A stretch of DNA of 64,000 bases, taken from positions 38,644,001 through 38,708,000 of the forward strand of contig CP136895.1 in assembly GCA_034359265.1 (NCBI GenBank). The letters run 5' to 3'. The position numbers were made by a program, and so were the translations under genes. Source of the DNA: Canna indica (Eukaryota > Streptophyta > Magnoliopsida > Zingiberales > Cannaceae). Shown piece after piece: positions 33,901-43,490 of this stretch; position 1 is the stretch's first letter; every line of letters begins with the position of its first letter. The notes beneath the pieces were generated by a model that saw only the letters and a program-made list of their open reading frames with translations, did no database searches and was not told the DNA's origin.

Positions 33901-36900
33901 CTCAGTGGTATACATGGTGCATATGGTCACATGATTAGTGATTGTGCAATTAAAAGAAATCCTAAATGTAGGAAAGATTTTTTGGATTCCTAAAGTGACT
34001 AAACCCCCCCCCCCCCCCCAGGATTCAAAATTATTTGGGTACCAAAAGTCTCATGCTCTATTGTAGGGGGAGCTACCACACACAGATGAAGGAAAGAAGA
34101 AATACTGAAGTTGACCAAGGACTTTAATGAAAAATCTTCATTTAGTTGCAAGTTCAAGTAATCACTGTGATGCCTATGGTAATGGTAATGGCATCTAAAT
34201 TATCTCGGTATCATCTCCCTTACTTTGCTTATCTTTATTAAAGTTGAAGATTATGTTACTTATTTGATTTCAGTTGGTTTTATTCACTTTTGATACATCT
34301 TTAAAAATGAATTTTTATTTTTTATTTTTTATTTTCGGTCTCTTCGGAGACCTTAGTGACCTATAACGGGTCTATGCAACCTTGCAGTTCAAAACCCTAG
34401 GCTACTTGTTGGCCTTTCGGTTTCAACTAATAGGAATGGTTGGAGATCTAGTTTTTCAAATACTCTACATTTTGAGATCTCTTTGATTCATTCAGTATTA
34501 CTTTGATTTCTTTCAGAATGAATCTCTACTATTTAGCAAAGTAAATTTAGGAAAATAATACTTAAAGTCTTAAAGTTCTCTTTGCTATTTAGTTTGGATA
34601 GCTTGCTTGTAGCTATGTTCTCATTTTGTTAATGAAGATTACTTGGAAGTTAAGAATAGTGTTATGTAAAGCTAAAGAAAAATGAAAAAAAAATTGAAAT
34701 TTCTCACGAAATGAGGTATGAGTTTCATTTTAGCAAAATTCTTGTATAGAACCTCAATTTTCTTGCAAACATGTATATTCTATGCTCATGAGTTTATTTA
34801 CATGATTTTTTATTGGAATCTCATGAGTAGGTAGAAAATTGATACTTAGTCAATTTCTTGATACCATGCTTAATCTTGAATGAAATTGCACTAGGTCGAT
34901 AAGTTGATTTAGAGATCTACATTTTAGTCCAAACTCAATATATATGTTTAGATTTGCTCATGATATGCATTTATGTTCTTAATATCATAAATCCATGAGT
35001 AAATGAAAAAATTGATACTTAGGCAATTTTAGGCTACTTAGTTGATTTTTGAATGAAATTATGCTAGATTGATATTTTGATTAAATAAATATTATTTTCA
35101 CTTCAAACTTGACATACATGTTTTACATGATCATATTTTGGTGTTATGAAAGTTTGAATGAAATCTAAATTTTTTTTGAAAATTTCAGTTATTTATGAAA
35201 ATACCACTAAAATTCAATGAAAAATATAGTTTATGTTGTAAATTTTCAAAAAAAATCAATAAGAATATGGTTTGGTATAGATATTTGAAGTTAAATTTCA
35301 AAACCTTATGTACTATTCATGTATTCATGTTCCAATACTTTGACTTATCATGTAGAATTTGGAATTTGATCTTGGTCATTATGATTCAATTCTATACTTG
35401 GTATCATCCTTGTCCCTACTTGAGTAAAATTATTTAGAAAAATGATTTTAGTACTCTCATCGATACTTGGGGAAATATCGATACCTTGATTGATATATGG
35501 TTTTTAAACTTGAATTTTGAGTGTGTTTATCACTTTTGATATCATGTATCTATGATGTTTAATCTCACATTTGATATGATATTTTATCCCTTGAGTTGTG
35601 ACTTTGGATTCTTGGAAAAATGTTTACAAGTCTCAACTTCAATACTTAGAATACTGCTATACACATTGCATCGAATCTAGTTTTTCATTTTTCATGAAAG
35701 AACAAAAAATATAGAGATCAACTGTTATTTTATAATAGACAAATTGCAATCTAAAGAAATCACAATATCATTTGTTAGCTCTAATGATTAGTTGGTGGAT
35801 ATGTTGACTATGTCCCTAAAAGGTCTTAGAATTAGAATTAAGTATATATGTAACAAGTTGGGGTTTTACAAATATATGCTCCAACTTAAGAGGAAGTATT
35901 AGGACTTATGTGTAATTGTGCTATTCCTAAGGACCAAACTGTAAAAACATACTTCATAATTATTTTTATATATTTGGTAGAGAAGGACTACCAAGGTGAG
36001 TGGGTTTTTTTTTCTCATTTTCTTCCCTTATTACAGAGACAACTATCCTAATATTCTCAGCATCACCCTCAAACTCATGACGGTGGGAAACAAAATATGC
36101 TTTAAGTTTGTATATAAAATTATCAAAAAAGATAAACTGCTGAGTTTCAAGCAAAAAACCAATACAAAGATGAGGCATCATAAGCATTCAAGTTGTTTTA
36201 AGAAGAAAAAATATCTAGATAGCACAAGAAATTACAAGAGGTGCACAAGTGAGGCAAGAGGTGCATAAATAAAAGCACTGATCAAAGAGGAAAAGAGAAA
36301 AACCTTTAGCTGTTGAAGCTGATTTGTAACCATCTGAATCATGAAGAAAAAAAACAATTATCTGGCACTTATAAGAAAACTTTGCAGTATGCAATATGAG
36401 CTCAAGGTCCCTGTGTTGTAATGGAAGTACCTGTTTTTCTTCATCTGATGAATTTGCTAATGTTTCTAGTACTCTGATCCTTGATTCGTACTTGTCTTCA
36501 CGTACTTTAATGAGATTATTTTGCTGGTGTACAAGAATAATGTTAAACTAATGGTTTTGATAAATGGTGAATGTGAAATTGTCTTCTCTTACATTTCGTA
36601 TATGCTCTGCTTGGGCTGAAATGCGTCTTTCAATCTCTTGTATAACTTTTTTTAGAAGGCATGCTATACTCTGCAGAGAAAAAAACAAAAGAATTAAGAT
36701 TTGGATAGCTTTGATAGAAGAATTCTATCATACTTATCAGTTATCACTATAAGCTATGAGGAGCAACTGGAAAAGAATATTTTGGACAGTGCAGGATGAG
36801 GGAATAAAGGTTAATAGGAAGAAATTACTAAGGAGACTATAAAATATTTTTCTTGGTTACATACATAAGATATTTCTCCATTCTCCCTCTGGATGCTTTC

Positions 36901-38517
36901 CTCAAGAATCTCATGAATGACAGTTAAAAGTGACTGAGTGGGGGCATTCTGAAAACAATGGTGCAAGCATGTAAGAAATGATGAAGTGTAAATGTGAAGG
37001 TTTTAAAACTCAGCTTAAAACAAACCTCTATCATGCTTAACGAACTGAAGAGCTTACATCTAAACTGTCGGATTTCAACATTTCTGATATCTTAGCTGCA
37101 GGAAGTTCACAATAGCGTCCTTGTTTTAGTTGGAAAACCTCGTGGAATTTATGTCCGCTACGATGAGAAAGAGGAGTTGATGGTGCTAACAAAAAAGAAA
37201 AGCTAGCTTAAGAAAACTAAAATAGATAGTATAAAGTGAGTTTAGCGATTATGCAAGTAGAAACTAATGATCATACTGCTTATTATGACAAGAAAATGGC
37301 CTACTCCTACATAAAATAGACCAAGTTCTTAATTGTTATGACCACGATGGGGTTTTGTTATGACTATCAAGTGTCAGAGGGGAGGATTCTTTTATTTTGC
37401 TCCTATTGGAGGATACAATTGTCAACTTTGCTGTTTAGCTTTCTGAAGCAAATGTAAAACATTTTTCTAATTGCTTGATACCATCCATTGCTACAGGAAC
37501 AACAGGACTTTGATCAAGTACCATAAAGTATTAGGTCAAAGTGCTACTGCTACAATCTTAGAAGTATGACCATATACCTGAAGAAGCAGGACTAACGGAC
37601 AAAGCATTCTTCAACCGCGAATCCACAAAGCTGTTTCGCTTGTCTTCTCTATGGTCAACATAGTTTTGCCCACTTTGATTGATATCCTCCCGTAAAAATT
37701 CCAATACCTTTGACCTTTTGATTTCAATAGGTTTCGACTTTCTTCTTGCCTCGCCTACAAACTTTACTAGTGAGTCTGGATCCTTCTCTCCACCAGAGCC
37801 ACAGTTGAGATGATGCCTTAGAGACCAAAGGCAATAGATTACTGCGCTCATTGATCCCTGATTCCACAAGGTATGTTGATTAAACTCACTATTGCAATTG
37901 CGGTTGTTCTATCTTGATCTTAGAATTAAATTCATCATTAGAATAATATATAAAATGGACAACAAATATAAGAGGCTCCCACGAATGCAACCTTGCTTCT
38001 GCGTGTAGAGAGAGAATTTCATGGGACAAAATCTGGTCACTTAGGTTGAAAATAAGTCACATCATAATGGGTATCGAATCTTACTCTCCAAAAGAACAAA
38101 AACTCTTATGATCATATGCACGTATACCTGTTCGAGCTCCGGAACTCTGAAACCAGGCAACCCAATATGCTCAACAGCTGAAACAAAGCTGCATATGTAA
38201 TCCAAATGCTTGTCCATGGAAGCACAATCACCGTTGGCAATCTGCAAAATAGTTCACATACCAACTAAAAAAGGAACCTTTTATTGAGGCAAAACGTCAA
38301 AAATGTTGCAAGCTTCATCGGCAAACGGCCCAACCTCCTCTGAAGAGGCGAGCTTGAATCGCTTAAGGATGCGGCATAAGACCCCGCCGTCAAGTAACCG
38401 CGCACGGAGCTCCTCCTCTGAGGCCTCGACGTCCATGTTGAATTCCGGGAAGAGACTGTTGAGCCATTTGACCACTTCTGCTCGCCTCTTCGCTGAGGGA
38501 ACCACAGAATTGACCAT
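26244..38517 (-). CDS. KIN-14 kinesin with calponin-homology domain (20 coding exons)
   Basis: Encodes a plant minus-end-directed KIN-14 motor of about 1,095 residues: N-terminal CH domain, coiled coils, internal motor domain, basic tail. Proteins of this architecture link microtubules with actin through the CH domain (family knowledge). Exons, 5' to 3' on the minus strand: 38517-38296, 38241-38128, 37857-37578, 37185-37058, 36948-36865, 36670-36593, 36523-36431, 36333-36304, 32907-32566, 32490-32409, 32327-32232, 30549-30373, 30182-30076, 29949-29771, 29556-29392, 29302-29049, 28958-28795, 27928-27402, 26910-26813, 26311-26244. I checked that phases join at every boundary and no stop intervenes, so the gene looks intact. 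All introns are GT-AG except one AT-AC. The start ATG at 38517 is the first in-frame Met after a probable 5' UTR exon. Counting that exon as exon 1, the CH exon is exon 2. Confidence 0.92.
28795..30549 (-). other. KIN-14 exons 13-18: motor domain
   Basis: Residues about 516-865. Starts [11 protein letters not shown] immediately after the neck, as in C-terminal-type kinesins. P-loop GQTGSGKT ends exon 14; switch I NHRSSRSH is in exon 16; switch II DLAGSER and the YRNSKLT motif are in exon 17. All nucleotide-binding residues expected for an active ATPase are present. The exon 15-16 junction is the AT-AC intron. Confidence 0.93.
29557..29770 (-). other. U12-type AT-AC intron in KIN-14 (intron 15)
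   Basis: On the minus strand the intron starts ATATCCTTAC at 29770, identical to the classical U12 AT-AC 5' splice site. It ends TTCCCTTAACTTTCACAC at 29557; CCTTAAC matches the U12 branch-point consensus and sits about 10 nt before the terminal AC. Splicing here joins AAGAG to ACTTGGG in frame and continues the motor sequence. No GT-AG alternative gives an in-frame junction that I could find. Confidence 0.85.
30820..30971. repeat. 76-bp tandem duplication inside the Pack-MULE
   Basis: CCAACTGCTCATGTATG starts at 30820 and again at 30896, and the sequence up to GGGTTCCA is repeated with one visible difference (AACCGGGG versus AATCGGGG). Confidence 0.88.
31170..31484 (+). other. Lys/Glu-rich open frame inside the Pack-MULE
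   Basis: 104-codon open frame rich in Lys, Glu and Arg, especially the middle part with runs of KKEEKEEEK. The region is compositionally biased and I do not recognise the family. It may be a second captured host fragment, since Pack-MULEs often carry several, or simply purine-rich DNA. The opposite strand is open too, giving Ser/Phe-rich nonsense, which argues for caution. Confidence 0.3.
31540..31905 (+). pseudogene. EXORDIUM-like (phosphate-induced protein 1) gene fragment captured by the Pack-MULE
   Basis: One frame reads [20 protein letters not shown], then [23 protein letters not shown] and [20 protein letters not shown]. This matches the middle of EXORDIUM-like / PHI-1 secreted proteins, which promote cell expansion and growth (family knowledge). 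Two in-frame stops interrupt it (TAG near 31659, TAA near 31778), and both protein ends are missing. It lies antisense to the kinesin, inside its intron. Confidence 0.8.
33065..34075 (+). pseudogene. Sirevirus-like gag/pol-boundary relic in KIN-14 intron 9
   Basis: Plus strand, antisense to the kinesin. 33190-33240 encodes CFFCKEKG then, after a frameshift, [10 protein letters not shown]: a decayed zinc knuckle. It is followed by a Ser/Asn-rich stretch, a Lys/Glu/Asn-rich coiled-coil-like part (33480-33720), and [15 protein letters not shown] with IWVPKVS, sequences typical of the gag-pol junction of Sireviruses. A run of 16 C lies at 34004-34019. Stops are frequent. Confidence 0.7.
34076..35740 (+). 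mobile_element. Sirevirus 3' non-coding spacer with about 170-bp repeats
   Basis: AT-rich, no protein recognised. CATGAGTA-GAAAATTGATACTTAG-type phrases recur at 34822 and 34994, each followed by TTGAATGAAATT. The same phrases occur at 56080-57480 before a Sirevirus LTR. This part lies between pol and LTR in related elements (inference). Confidence 0.55.
35741..35945 (+). pseudogene. copia RNase H C-terminus and LTR start in intron 9
   Basis: A short frame reads [12 protein letters not shown] and YICNKLG, the C-terminal end of a copia RNase H, followed by CAACTTAAGAGGAAGTATTAG. This resembles the polypurine tract plus LTR start of Tork-type elements. The rest of the LTR is not recognisable before the next kinesin exon at 36304. 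Confidence 0.55.
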
Positions 38518-38529
38518 CAAAGCAAACTC
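37578..38529 (-). other. KIN-14 exons 2-4: CH domain
   Basis: Residues about 1-130 form a calponin-homology domain: [34 protein letters not shown], then [19 protein letters not shown] and [14 protein letters not shown], which are the typical helices of KIN-14 CH domains. Exon 4 continues into a Ser/Lys-rich linker. The acceptor of exon 2 is TTTAG before GAGTTTGC (exon starts 38529). CH domains in this subfamily bind actin in several plants (known), not demonstrable from sequence. Confidence 0.88.
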
Positions 38530-39129
38530 CTAAAGCAAAATGAGCATAAAAAACAGGTATTGATCAACTCACCCAGTTCTACATCGACATTCAGATTGGC
38601 CATATCCAGATTCCCGCATTCTTCGCCTTTGCCGATCACGGGAAACTCGCCGTGGTGAGGCAGTTCAAGTAAGTCCCCCAGTTTCATGGAGGGGTTGGCG
38701 GTCGGGAAAAGACTCCCGACGAAGAGATTGAACAATTCGAACGGGTCTTAGGAAACAGGGGATTGGATTGACAGGGAACGAGTTTGGGACGAGCAAGCGA
38801 CAATGGCGCTCGGCCTCGTGGATTGGAAGGCTCGAAGCCCGGGAACAAGTCCGCGCTTTGAGGGTCGCACGTTGGCTTTCTCTCTTCTTTTTTCCTTAAC
38901 CTAGAGAATCTATTAATAGTTTCTCGTAATTTCTTTTAGGTAGTTTTCACTCACACCCCTCTTTCTTTTTTATTTTGCAATGAACAGCTCTTCGCAACTA
39001 TTGCAGTATTGCGGGGCAATTTGAATTTGAAGGGAAAAACTAATTTTTTTATGTAAGGAATATTTTTCTTTAATCCGAAAAGAAAAATAGTTTTTCTCTA
39101 CTTTTAAAACTTTATTTATTTGATTATCT
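38518..39129 (-). promoter_or_regulatory. 5' UTR exon and upstream region of KIN-14
   Basis: A probable non-coding exon 1 ends at 38573 with the strong donor CTGG/GTGAGT; intron 1 is short (38530-38572). Exon 1 contains an open frame from ATG 38735, but it cannot join exon 2 in frame through that donor (see findings). Upstream of 38735 is GC-rich to about 38880, then AT-rich. No clear TATA box was identified. Confidence 0.5.
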
Positions 39130-39790
39130 TTATATTTAATTATGTTCTTGCCAAAAGACGGAGTGATGCGGTCCGGCGCGTCTCCTGGCTCGGTGCGGCT
39201 CCGGCGGGGACCTACAAAGACACTCTGACGCTCAAGTAAGAAGGAATTTCAGATATGAGTATAGTAAATTAAAATCTAGGTGTAACTGATGTATGCCGTG
39301 TCTGTATATAGTGTAGGATTAAGGAATGTCTAGCAATAATGCCTCCCGAAATCTCATGAGAATGTGCTCAGCATGGGTCGAGGCTAATCCTAAAGATGTC
39401 GAGTTCATAATTGACGAATCTTTTGTAATTAATGAGGATGTACGTGTCCTTGTATGACCCGGTGGAGCCCCTGGGCCAAACAACATTTGGTTTGACTTGA
39501 GTCAGGTTCATGAATGTGGGCGCTTTTAGATCTAATCCGACCAAGCCCAAAGCACTAGTCCAGTCTATAACCCCTGAGCTTGGTCGGAGTTTGAGGACTT
39601 CGTGCCGAGCTCAAATAGTACATCGGATGTTGCTTGTTTGTCATGTTCTAGGAGTGTGCCGAGGTTCGACTCCGGCGAATCGTGAGAAGTGAGTACATGC
39701 TGGCTCCTGTCCTTGATTGTCCGAGGTAGATCGGGTCAACTTATCTTGGTTGTGTCATCTTGCGACTTTTCGGTTCCCGTAATCGGTGTA
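39130..39790 (-). mobile_element. Ty3/gypsy LTR fragment (same family as 13.3 kb)
   Basis: Shares GACACTCTGACGCTCAAGTAAG and ATGCCGTGTCTGTATATAGTG with 41.74-42.77 kb and a weaker match with 13310-13790. No internal coding next to it; boundaries approximate. Confidence 0.55.
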
Positions 39791-40036
39791 GCCCCTTGAT
39801 TAAATCAATACTATGTTAAGAATTATACCTTTGAAGATCGAATTTTGTCTTCTGCTCTATGAATCAAAGATTACGATATTGCTCTGGATCCAAGGTGTTG
39901 CGCGCCAAACGACGAACACCCTCTATGGTGAGCACATGGACAAACGTGACGAACTGGGCGACTCCCGAGTGCTAGCTCGTCTCTATCAGAACACCTTTCG
40001 ATCTAGACGAGCGTGGAACACCTTCTGCACTCAGCT

Positions 40037-40127
<91 letters not shown>

Positions 40128-40400
40128 GGTGGAGGTCGACTGCTTACAAAAGGGAGCTCGGCTTCCTTCAAAAGGAAGTCGGCTTCCTAAGAAGAGGCCG
40201 ATAGCCTTTCAGGAGATGATCGCATACCCCATCTAAACCTTATACGAGTATCTATAGATGTGTCAATCATATTGAACAAGGCATCACAATCGTTGATTAA
40301 TTCAAAGACATATTCAGAATCTTTAAAACGATTTTAAGGCCCGAGTAAAATATATCCTTAATAATAATTATCAAGGATGAATTTCCTAAACATTAATTAC
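39791..40400 (-). mobile_element. LTR-like fragment (same family as 13.8 kb) with CT microsatellite
   Basis: Reverse complement matches 13791-14220 (ATTATTATTAAGGATATATTTTA; GCTAGCACTCGGGAG). Contains the (CT)n run listed separately. Open frames here (39813-40190) merely read the microsatellite as Ser-Leu repeats. Confidence 0.45.
40039..40122. repeat. (CT)42 microsatellite
   Basis: About 84 bp of uninterrupted CT dinucleotides inside an LTR-like copy. The related copy at 14.2 kb lacks it. Confidence 0.97.
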
Positions 40401-40404
40401 ACCT

Positions 40405-40740
40405 AATGGGTAATTGTTAGATCAGCTACCCCCTACGATAGGGCATGTACCAAGTGTACTAGTCTTATCGGAGTCATTGATCCCTACTCGATGATCCTAT
40501 GACTAGGAATATTTAGAACTGGAGCCTCAAGATTCTAGGTCTCACTGGCATAATCTCATCAATCATGGCGATAGAACCATTACCTTAGTTCATAGGATTC
40601 ATCATAATCTATTAACAATTATAGATGAAGCATATGATGAAAAGTTGCTTCATTTTATTCATTACCCTCGAATAGTCCCTCAATACATCAACATGTGATT
40701 GGCTTAAGGGCACAATTCCTTTCAACCTCGTTGTTTAAGG
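40405..40740 (-). mobile_element. copia LTR fragment (first about 330 bp)
   Basis: Reverse complement begins TTGAAAGGAATTGTGCCC near 40737, the same start as the copia LTRs at 10981, 43444 and 50766. It keeps only the 5' third of the LTR. Confidence 0.75.
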
Positions 40741-40922
40741 TATATTTCTGCCCTCCTCCCATTGTTATGTTGAGTTCTAATTATGCTTCAAGGGATAACT
40801 GGTTTGGGATATAGGATTTTTTTTAAAAAAATTTACTTTGCATCGCTTCCACTATTTTTCATCCCTCAAACCCAACACATAGGTGGTATTTACCTTGCAC
40901 AAGCTCCCACCACCTGGCCCAA

Positions 40923-41475
40923 TCATGTGATGTTATCCAGTTCGCAGTAAAAAATGTTTATGCCTCCATTGGTGTTTAAGTTGGTGACATCCTCCCAATT
41001 AATTAGGGCCCTTTGGTTAGCCTTGGACTCACAGCCACACCAAAGAAAAGTACACTGTCTCTTGTTCAACTGCTTGAGCACCCACTTTGGGGCTTTAAAG
41101 ACGACTAGGTAGTGTCCTGTCAGACTATTCAAAACGTTGTTGATCAAAGTAAGCCTGCCTTCCCTCAAAAGCAAGCGGCCTTTCCAAGTGGCCAATTTAT
41201 AATTTATTGTTTGAATGAGTGGGTACCAGTCGTCTCCATATAGTCTACTATTGCTCAGCGATAGGCCCAAGTATTTAATGAGAAATTGTTTTGCTGTGCA
41301 ACCCAAATGTTTGACGATCTCTTTGGCCCAAGAGTTGTTGTCAAGGAGGTGGATCATGACCATTTTAGTGTAGTTGACAATCAGCCCAGTGGTGATGTGA
41401 AGGGCCTTGAGGAGGCATAGATTATAGATGTCATATGTACTACCCATGGTGAACATCATGAAATCGTTTGTAAAT
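40923..41475 (-). pseudogene. L1-type LINE reverse-transcriptase fragment
   Basis: Minus-strand frame of 178 residues with IKYLGLSLSNSRL, ATWKGRLLLREGRLTLIN and FLWCGCES, the C-terminal half of plant L1 reverse transcriptases. Just upstream the catalytic region reads FTNDFMMFT, where YADD/FADD is normal, so the active site is lost. No ORF1, endonuclease or poly(A) end was recognised; it is a truncated dead copy. Confidence 0.85.
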
Positions 41476-41729
41476 TTAGATTAGTGAAACTTTTGTTGTT
41501 TCCTACCTCGATCCCATATATGAGGTCCATCTTGACTAAACCATATGTGTCTTTTGTCGACTAGTCAATCCCTCTACTAGTATATTGGATTCTCCTATCA
41601 TAATTAACTTTCACATTAGGTATTAATTTAAGAGGCTAGTCATAGTTGTTTAAAATATATTGGAAAGCCTAACATGAGTTCAATACTTCATTATATAACT
41701 TTGGGGTAATTTACAAAAGTATATTAAAA

Positions 41730-42771
41730 TTATTTTGTTCTTGCCTGAAGCCGGAGTGATGTCTTCTAGTTTGGTGTGGGAGGACTTGCAAAGACACTCT
41801 GATGCTCATGTAAGAAAGAATTCCAGATGGTGGGTATGGAATTGGAATCGAGAGTATACCTGATGTGCGCCGTGTATGTATATAGTGCAGGATAAGAGAT
41901 GACTTGAGCAATGATGCATCCCCGATTCTTGCAGGAATATGCTCATAATGAGTCGAGGCTAATCCTGAAGATGTCAGGTTCATTATTGGCGAATCCTTGG
42001 TAATTAATGAGGACATAGTGTCCTTGAATGGTCGGATGGAGCCCCGGGCTAAGCGGCCTTAGGCTCGATTTGAGTTTGGTTCATGATTGTGGGCGCTTTT
42101 GGGCCTGATCCGGTCAGGCCCAAAGTGCTAGTCTAGTCCACAACCCCCGCTTGGCCAGAGTCCGATGACTTCATGCCGAACTCTAGTAGTGCGCCGACTT
42201 CTAACTTGGGTTTGATATATGAGCATTCGTTGGGTTCATTTCTTTGGCTAATGTGCTGCAATATGAGACATCGGTATGCATTGGTTTTGTCGCTCCACGA
42301 CTCTTCGACTTCTATAGTAAATGTGGCGGTTGTGTGGAGGAAAGGACACTTTTAATTTTGACATGAGGGTAATTATGGGGGGCTTCCTGAGTCAATAAAA
42401 GCCTCATGCCTCTTGTTTTTCCTGCTTGTGTGAGTTAAGACAAGGAGTGGGAGGTGTTGCAAGTTTTTGTTCCTTCAGGAATTAGCCTTGAGCTGGTAGT
42501 GAGTATATTAGAGATTAGTGTGGGTTCACACCGCTAGGATTGTTAGAAATATGTGAGGAGGCTAGCGACAAGTGTTCGGCGCAGATTAGCGAGTACATTA
42601 TAGTTGGACTGAGGTAGGTCCGTATTGTGCGACTTGCGCGCTCTTTCCTGAGCATCTGCTGATCTTCACCTTCCTTCTTTACATTAGCCTCCCCACTCTA
42701 CCATCCTCACTGCCTGGCTAGTCAGCCAGGTTTTACAGGACTACGAGTGGCTAAGGCCTTTGTCTTGAACT
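41730..42771 (-). mobile_element. Ty3/gypsy LTR fragment (third copy)
   Basis: Shares GACACTCTGATGCTCATG and TGCGCCGTGTATGTATATAG with 39.13-39.79 kb, and GGGCCTGATCCGGTCAGGCCC-like sequence near 42110. It abuts the truncated copia LTR at 42772. Confidence 0.55.
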
Positions 42772-43444
42772 CTGGCCAGAGATTCCTGAGTTAAAACTTG
42801 TAGGGATATATAGGACATTATCTCCTCTCACTAGGAGTAATCGATTTCATATTGGTTGCTCACCTACCTCCATGAATGCTTCCCCATGCCCAGAAGTATT
42901 TGACACATGACTCTTAAAGGCCACGTAGGGATAAAACCAAAGAATTGGGTCACCAATCACAAGGTACCCATGACAACCTCAGGTCCAATGATTGCTTGCA
43001 TCTACTATCACCTAAGGAACATCTTATTGACACTCATGTAAGGATTCCATTTTGTGTTCCTCATGTAGGTCTATTCAGTGAACTCATTCTCTAATGAGCA
43101 CCTGCACTTGTACATTAATGACGGTTCATAGGTGTGAGATCAGCTACCCCCTATCGTATAGGGCATGTATCAAATACACTAGTCTTCTCGAAATCACCAA
43201 TCCCCAAATCGGTGATCCTACAACTAGGAATATTTAGAACAAGGACATCTGGATTCCAAGTCTCACTGGCATGATCTCATCATGGCCTTGGAATCATTCG
43301 CTCGAGTTCATGGGGTTCATCACAATCTAATACAAAAAATATAGATACAACATATGATGAAAAGTTGCCTCATTTATTCAATATTATCAAAAATAGTTCC
43401 TTACACATCGACATGTGATTGGCTCAGGGGCACCATTTCTTTCA
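42772..43444 (-). mobile_element. copia LTR, 5' part (of LTR-LTR derivative)
   Basis: Minus strand: starts TTGAAAGAAATGGTGCC with TG at 43444-43443 and ends abruptly at CTCTGGCCAGAG near 42772, about 673 bp into the LTR. The full-length relative continues for another 1.4 kb. Confidence 0.85.
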
Positions 43445-43490
43445 ATCTCTCACTTGCACTTGCAGCCAAACATTACGGTATCTAATACCA
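43445..43490 (-). mobile_element. vestigial 46-bp internal region of the copia derivative
   Basis: Minus strand TGGTATTAGATACCG then a polypurine-type tract GCAAGTGAGAGA. It corresponds to the last 45 bp before the 3' LTR in the full copia (GGGTATTAAATACCG at 50721). All gag-pol is missing. Confidence 0.75.

Larger units (their letters stand above)
32232..37185 (-). other. KIN-14 exons 5-12: coiled-coil stalk and neck
   Basis: Residues about 206-516. Exon 5 carries [14 protein letters not shown], a conserved KIN-14 segment. Exons 6-10 are small and Lys/Glu-rich. Exon 10 (32907-32566, 114 residues) has heptad-like charged sequence consistent with dimerisation ([20 protein letters not shown]). 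Exon 12 ends YNEVQELKG, the neck joining the minus-end motor. The intron 9 span (32908-36303) is swollen by retrotransposon debris. Exon 9 is only 30 bp. Confidence 0.85.

Noticed and set aside
39813..40204. Ser-Leu repeat proteins
   Set aside because: Translation of the CT microsatellite.
43477..43490. TGGTATTAGATACC taken as a primer-binding site
   Set aside because: It matches the 3' end of the internal region next to the polypurine tract of the full copia (50721) better than a tRNA primer site, although the first six bases could be shared by both.
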